Assembly (NCBI GenBank): GCA_002391555.1
Contig: DGFG01000128.1
Location: 12,504-21,540 of the forward strand
Length of the DNA: 9,037 bases
From: Firmicutes bacterium UBA3906
GTDB taxonomy: Bacteria > Bacillota > Clostridia > Caldicoprobacterales > DTU083
Reading direction: 5' to 3'
Shown: in pieces, positions 5,815-9,037 of the stretch
Position numbering within the stretch: position 1 is the stretch's first letter
How the letters are laid out: each line of letters opens with the position of its first letter
Position numbers and translations under genes: made by a program
The notes under the pieces: generated by a model
Told to the model about the DNA's origin: nothing
The model's input: only the letters and a program-made list of their open reading frames with translations
Databases searched by the model: none

Positions 5815-6411
5815 ATGATAAGCTTACAGAAGAAAATAATTCTAGCGTCTTCATCTCCGAGAAGGAGGGATATATTAAGGCAGATGGGGATTGCATTTGA
5901 TATAGTAGAAAGCTCAGTAGAAGAGAAATTAGTAAGTCACAAGGAGCCAGCTGAGCTGGTGAGTGATTTAGCCTACTTAAAGGCAAAGGATGTTGCAGAA
6001 GGCTTAGCAGCCGATTGTTTAGTAATAGGTGCTGATACAATAGTATACAAGGACCGGATTTTGGGAAAAGCCAAGAATAGGCAGGAGGCTTTTGAAATGC
6101 TTGATTATCTCCAGGGAGGTTGGCATCAAGTAATCACAGGTCTTGCCCTTATAGACAGGTCTATAAACTATAGTAAAACCCTATTTGAAATCAGCCGGGT
6201 CAAGATGATGCCTCTTTTACGAGAGCAAATAGAAGAGTATCTAGATACAGGTGAATATATTGGCAAGGCTGGCTCTTATGCTATACAGGCTAGGGCAGCT
6301 GCCTTCATTTCTAAAATTGATGGCTGTTACTTTAACATAGTAGGCCTACCAGCGAGTAGCTTATACAAGGAGCTCAATCACTATAAGCAACTTTTGGCCA
6401 CAGGTTGTTGA
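5815..6411 (+). CDS. maf: Maf family nucleoside triphosphate pyrophosphatase
   Basis: A 198-aa Maf/YhdE-type protein that hydrolyses non-canonical or excess nucleoside triphosphates (dTTP and UTP in the YhdE group) to monophosphate and pyrophosphate; the family has been linked to septum inhibition. The substrate motif S-S-S-P-R-R-R is at 12-18, G-A-D-T (catalytic Asp74) at 72-75, L-G-K at about 83-85, Q-V-I-T-G at 105-109, and the C-terminal block G-K-A-G-S-Y-A-I-Q then G-C-Y-F-N-I-V-G-L-P. Two places differ from the Bacillus pattern as I recall it: I-Q-A-R-A-A-A where I-Q-G-R-G-A is usual, and G-C-Y where G-D-Y is usual; both are probably tolerated variants. The ribosome binding site is weak (AGGTAG at 5800-5805, within the DUF4321 stop), which suggests coupling to the upstream gene. 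The stop codon overlaps a TTGACA hexamer. Confidence 0.94.
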   Translation: MISLQKKIILASSSPRRRDILRQMGIAFDIVESSVEEKLVSHKEPAELVSDLAYLKAKDVAEGLAADCLVIGADTIVYKDRILGKAKNRQEAFEMLDYLQGGWHQVITGLALIDRSINYSKTLFEISRVKMMPLLREQIEEYLDTGEYIGKAGSYAIQARAAAFISKIDGCYFNIVGLPASSLYKELNHYKQLLATGC

Positions 6412-6530
6412 CAAGTATATGCCAGCTTATATAGCTACCTGTTATTAGACATAGGAAATGTGGCAATAATATACACTAATATATGAAACATACATTATGA
6501 TTTAATATATGGAAGGAGTTTAGGACCTAA
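6400..6530 (+). promoter_or_regulatory. maf-mreB gap with weak promoter candidates
   Basis: The 119-bp gap may carry an mreB promoter, but none is clean. TTGACA (6408-6413) overlaps the maf stop yet has only TATAGC (6430-6435, spacer 16) as a -10. TAGACA (6446-6451) has TATACA (6470-6475) after 18 nt. ACAGGT/ACCTGT (6400-6405, 6437-6442) form an inverted repeat around the first. TAATATATG occurs twice (6477-6485, 6503-6511). No terminator follows maf, so read-through from DUF4321-maf is likely. Confidence 0.35.
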
Positions 6531-6531
6531 A
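6519..6531 (+). promoter_or_regulatory. Small palindrome between the mreB ribosome binding site and its ATG
   Basis: TTTAGG-A-CCTAAA is a perfect palindrome lying right after GGAAGGAG (6511-6518) and including the A of the start codon. Folded as TTTAG-GAC-CTAAA it would shorten the effective distance from the ribosome binding site, or occlude the start codon. Confidence 0.4.
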
Positions 6532-7562
6532 TGGGAATATTAAATTTATTTACAAAGGATTTAGGTATTGACCTAGGGACTGCAAATACCCTAGTACAAA
6601 TAAAAGGTAAGGGCATAGTTATTCGAGAACCCTCAGTTGTAGCAATACGCAGTGATACTAAGCAGGTACTGGCTGTTGGAGAAGAAGCAAAAAACATGAT
6701 CGGGAGAACACCCGGAAATATAATAGCAATAAGGCCAATGAAGGATGGAGTTATTGCAGACTTTGACATTACTCAGGAGATGCTAAAGTACTTTATTCGT
6801 AAAACTCTACCAAGGATAGTTCCCTATAGGACTAGGGTAGTTGTATGTGTACCCTCTGGTGTTACAGAGGTTGAAAAAAGGGCAGTAGATGAGGCTACCC
6901 GCCAGGCAGGGGCCAGAGAAGCCTTCCTTATAGAAGAACCCATGGCTGCAGCCATAGGGGCAGGTTTGCCAGTCCAAGAACCTACAGGTTCTATGATAGT
7001 GGATGTTGGCGGTGGGACCAGTGAGGTGGCCATAATATCCCTAGGTGGTATTGTAACTAGTAGGTCTATCAGGGTGGGTGGAAACAAGCTAGATGATGCC
7101 ATAATATCCTATATAAAAAAGGAATATAACCTTATGATAGGTGAACGAACAGCAGAGGAAATAAAGATAACAGTAGGGTCTGCCTTCCCAAGTGATGAGG
7201 TCAAGGAAATGGATATCAGGGGTAGGGATATGGTAACTGGCTTGCCAAAGACACTAAGGATATCTTCAGATGAGATTATGAAGTCTATGCAAGAACCAAT
7301 CAATAGCATAATAGATGCTATAAAGCTAACCTTAGAAAAGACACCACCAGAGCTAGCAGCTGACATTATGGACAAGGGAATAATGATGACAGGTGGAGGA
7401 TCTCTCCTAGATGGCTTAGATGAGCTAATAAGGCAGGAAACAGGCATGCCTGTTAAGATAGCTGATAATCCACTAGATTGTGTGGTACTTGGAGCAGGCA
7501 AGGTTATTAATGAAATAGACACGTTAAAACGGGTAGCTATATCGACTAAAAATGTGAGGTAG
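6531..7562 (+). CDS. mreB: MreB, actin-like rod-shape determining protein
   Basis: A 343-aa MreB (bacterial homologues are usually 330-350 aa). It forms membrane-attached filaments that direct lateral peptidoglycan synthesis. The actin-fold nucleotide site is intact: phosphate-1 loop [11 protein letters not shown] (10-20), the G-V-I-A-D-F-D connector (about 73-79), V-V-C-V-P-S-G-V-T with E-x-R-A-V-x-[11 protein letters not shown] (134-142), phosphate-2 I-V-D-V-G-G-G-T-S (156-164), and the adenosine motif M-M-T-G-G-G-S (285-291). GGAAGGAG (6511-6518) is 12 nt from the ATG, longer than usual, and the gap folds into a small hairpin. MreB paralogues (Mbl, MreBH) are close in sequence, but being followed directly by mreC and mreD makes MreB the better name. 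The TAG stop overlaps the G-rich ribosome binding site of mreC. Confidence 0.97.
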   Translation: MGILNLFTKDLGIDLGTANTLVQIKGKGIVIREPSVVAIRSDTKQVLAVGEEAKNMIGRTPGNIIAIRPMKDGVIADFDITQEMLKYFIRKTLPRIVPYRTRVVVCVPSGVTEVEKRAVDEATRQAGAREAFLIEEPMAAAIGAGLPVQEPTGSMIVDVGGGTSEVAIISLGGIVTSRSIRVGGNKLDDAIISYIKKEYNLMIGERTAEEIKITVGSAFPSDEVKEMDIRGRDMVTGLPKTLRISSDEIMKSMQEPINSIIDAIKLTLEKTPPELAADIMDKGIMMTGGGSLLDGLDELIRQETGMPVKIADNPLDCVVLGAGKVINEIDTLKRVAISTKNVR

Positions 7563-7577
7563 GGGGGGAGGTACTTG
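7561..7577 (+). promoter_or_regulatory. G7-containing ribosome binding site and TTG start of mreC
   Basis: AGGGGGGGAGGT (7561-7572) precedes the TTG at 7575. GGAGG itself is only 3 nt from the TTG, too close, but the AGGGGG at its left end is 8 nt away and can pair with the CCUCC anti-sequence partly by wobble. This supports TTG as start; the next in-frame ATG would remove most of the membrane anchor. Confidence 0.6.
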
Positions 7578-8411
7578 CCCCGTTTTCTAAAAAAGAAGCC
7601 ACAGCTAATATTACTGATTCTTATAATGGTACTAGCTCTTGTAATTTACCTAGGGACTAGGTATACAGACAAGCTGTCCTTTGTCGAAGACTTTATAGGT
7701 GAAATAGTTACGCCAATTCAAGGCTTTATGTACCAAACAGCCACCAAGGTATCAGCTTTCTTCTCATCATTTGGTGAAAGGAAACTCCTAAAGGAAAACT
7801 ACGATGAGTTGAGCCTGATAGTAAATGAGCTAAGAAAAGAACAGCTTGAGATGAATGAAATCAAGCGTGAAAATGAAAGACTAAAAGACCTACTCAATTT
7901 CAAAGAGGAACGGGATGACCTGACTTTTATAGGAGCTAGGGTTACAGGTAAAAATCCTGGTGTTTGGTTCAATACCATAAATATAAACAGGGGATCCCGC
8001 CATGGAGTTAAGCTAGACATGACTGTTGTTACCGACAAGGGCCTAGTGGGTAGGGTCATTGAGGTAGGCAAGTCCTGGTCAAAGGTAAGGACCATAGTTG
8101 ATGGGCAATCCTCTGTCAGTGGCATAGTCGAGAGGACTAGGGATACAGGGACTGTGAGGGGGAGCAATACTCTTTCATCCGAAGATGGCCTCTGTAGGAT
8201 GATTCATCTGCCCTTAGAGACCGACATAGTAGTAGGTGATAGGGTTATCACATCTGGCCTGGGAGGAATATTTCCAAAGGGTATTTATATCGGTGAAATA
8301 GTAAAAGTTTTATCCAAGGACCATGACTCACAGGTGACCCTAATAATTGAACCAGGAGTAGACTTTCTAAGGTTAGAGGAGGTCCTGGTTATCACATCAG
8401 AGACTAATTAA
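7575..8411 (+). CDS. mreC: MreC, rod-shape determining protein
   Basis: A 278-aa MreC. A basic N-terminus (P-R-F-L-K-K-K) leads into one membrane helix (about residues 11-27). A coiled coil of about 68-110 is rich in Glu, Lys and Leu, with N-E-I-K-R-E-N-E-R-L as the familiar dimerisation segment. The extracellular beta domain follows (about 118-275) with G-A-R-V-T-G-K-N-P-G-V-W-F, N-I-N-R-G-S-R-H-G-V, V-T-D-K-G-L-V-G-R-V and G-D-R-V-I-T-S-G-L-G-G-I-F-P-K-G. MreC dimers link MreB filaments inside the cell to penicillin-binding proteins outside. The start is TTG, giving the standard N-terminal pattern. It begins 12 bp after mreB and ends 12 bp before mreD, so the three form one operon. Confidence 0.96.
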   Translation: MPRFLKKKPQLILLILIMVLALVIYLGTRYTDKLSFVEDFIGEIVTPIQGFMYQTATKVSAFFSSFGERKLLKENYDELSLIVNELRKEQLEMNEIKRENERLKDLLNFKEERDDLTFIGARVTGKNPGVWFNTININRGSRHGVKLDMTVVTDKGLVGRVIEVGKSWSKVRTIVDGQSSVSGIVERTRDTGTVRGSNTLSSEDGLCRMIHLPLETDIVVGDRVITSGLGGIFPKGIYIGEIVKVLSKDHDSQVTLIIEPGVDFLRLEEVLVITSETN

Positions 8412-8423
8412 GGAGTAGGGCCT

Positions 8424-8939
8424 ATGATGAGGGTATTAGTAATAGCAGGGATTTTGCTATTTAATATAATAGTCCAATCAGCCATATTCCCCTTTATAAG
8501 GATAGGGGGGATAGGGCCGGACACCCTTATGATTATCACTTTAGCCTTTGCCCTGCAAACAGGTAGTATAAGGGGGGCTATAGTGGGCTTTACTGGTGGT
8601 CTCCTACAGGACATACTATTTGCAGATGTCTTAGGCTTGAATGCTCTTATATATATGCTTATAGGTTTTGTAGCTGGTTTATTGTATGACAGGGTATTTA
8701 TAGACAAGCTTTTTCTGCCCATATTCTTTGTCTTTTTAGCTACGCTTTTAAAGGATTTTTTAAACCTGGTCTATCTCTTTTTCAGGGGGACACAAACATC
8801 CTTTTCTTTTGCCTTTGCTAGGTATATCCTCCCGGAGGCCATATATACGATAATTCTCACTCCACTTTTTTACTATTTGCTCTATCAGTTAAACGAGAAA
8901 AAGTTTATGAATCAAAAGTGGCATTTTAGGAGTGATTAG
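8424..8939 (+). CDS. mreD: MreD, rod-shape determining integral membrane protein
   Basis: A 171-aa polytopic protein with about five to six hydrophobic helices and little outside them. The family pattern is visible: an N-terminal helix with Q-S-A-I-F-P-F, then G-P-D-T-L-M-I, then G-F-T-G-G-L-L-Q-D-I-L-F-A-D-V-L-G-L-N-A-L (about residues 55-75). It ends in a basic tail. MreD partners MreC in the elongasome and helps control activity of the RodA/PBP2 synthase. AAGGAG (8410-8415), overlapping the mreC stop, is 8 nt before the first of two adjacent ATG codons (8424, 8427); I chose the first. A terminator follows 30 nt after the stop, so no PBP2 or min gene shares this transcript, at least not without read-through. 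Confidence 0.94.
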   Translation: MMRVLVIAGILLFNIIVQSAIFPFIRIGGIGPDTLMIITLAFALQTGSIRGAIVGFTGGLLQDILFADVLGLNALIYMLIGFVAGLLYDRVFIDKLFLPIFFVFLATLLKDFLNLVYLFFRGTQTSFSFAFARYILPEAIYTIILTPLFYYLLYQLNEKKFMNQKWHFRSD

Positions 8940-8968
8940 GGGAAAATTTTGCATATTGCTAAGGACCG

Positions 8969-8992
8969 AAAAGGGGCACAAGCCTCTTTTTT
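8969..8992 (+). terminator. Rho-independent terminator after mreD
   Basis: AAAAGGGGC (8969-8977) pairs with GCCTCTTTT (8982-8990) around a four-base loop, with one G-U pair; T residues run from 8987 to 8992. It ends the DUF4321-maf-mreBCD cluster. Confidence 0.8.
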
Positions 8993-9006
8993 ATTCATAT
9001 AGTGCA

Positions 9007-9015
9007 TGGTACAAT
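9007..9015 (+). promoter_or_regulatory. Extended -10 promoter for a gene beyond the window
   Basis: TGGTACAAT (9007-9015) is an exact TGn extended -10 joined to TACAAT. The -35 position falls on the T run of the mreD terminator, so there is no good -35. Start would be near 9022; no coding start appears before the window ends at 9037. Confidence 0.5.
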
Positions 9016-9037
9016 ATATGCTAGTAGGACCAGATAA

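Noticed and set aside
7109..7522. Long open frame on the minus strand inside mreB (137 codons), and similar ones inside uvrA, mreC and mreD
   Set aside because: They lie opposite well-recognised genes, have no family resemblance and are low-complexity Ser/Ile/Leu-rich shadows.
1..9037. CRISPR arrays, insertion sequences, tRNA, rRNA, phage or defence genes
   Set aside because: No spaced repeat arrays, transposase, recombinase, tRNA-like folds or toxin/nuclease motifs seen on either strand.

Overview
The window reads as chromosomal housekeeping DNA from an endospore-forming member of the Firmicutes, most likely the class Clostridia. The evidence is an alpha/beta-type small acid-soluble spore protein, a DUF421 plus DUF4363 pair, the order DUF4321-maf-mreBCD, strong AGGAGG-type ribosome binding sites, TTG starts, and heavy use of ATA, AGG and CTA codons. 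I cannot name the genus. I see no phage, insertion sequence, CRISPR array, tRNA or rRNA, and no defence system.

Layout. Positions 1-3019 (+) hold the last 63 codons of uvrB and a complete uvrA, overlapping by 8 nt: the damage-recognition part of nucleotide excision repair. Their likely terminator (3089-3122) lies inside the convergent gene that follows. Positions 3028-4365 (-) hold a spore-flavoured group transcribed leftward: an alpha/beta SASP gene, a hairpin, a DUF421/YetF-like membrane protein, and a DUF4363 protein overlapping it by 4 nt. A divergent region (4366-4564) carries a near-consensus sigma-A promoter for a stand-alone nfeD (4565-5104, +), which ends in an array of 11-bp repeats and a strong terminator (5182-5207). 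Positions 5208-5538 are noncoding, rich in inverted repeats, and end in a promoter and a structured leader.

From 5539 to 8939 (+) lies a cell-envelope and division cluster: DUF4321, maf (nucleotide pyrophosphatase), then mreB, mreC and mreD, the rod-shape system. MreB filaments inside the cell connect through MreC and MreD in the membrane to peptidoglycan synthesis. A terminator (8969-8992) closes this cluster, and an extended -10 promoter (about 9007-9015) points to a further gene beyond the window.

The genes themselves are well-known families. The observations most worth a second look are in and between them: the uvrBA terminator embedded antisense in a coding sequence, the 11-bp repeat array that starts in the nfeD stop region, the palindrome over the nfeD -10 element, and the structured intergenic and leader regions at 5208-5538.
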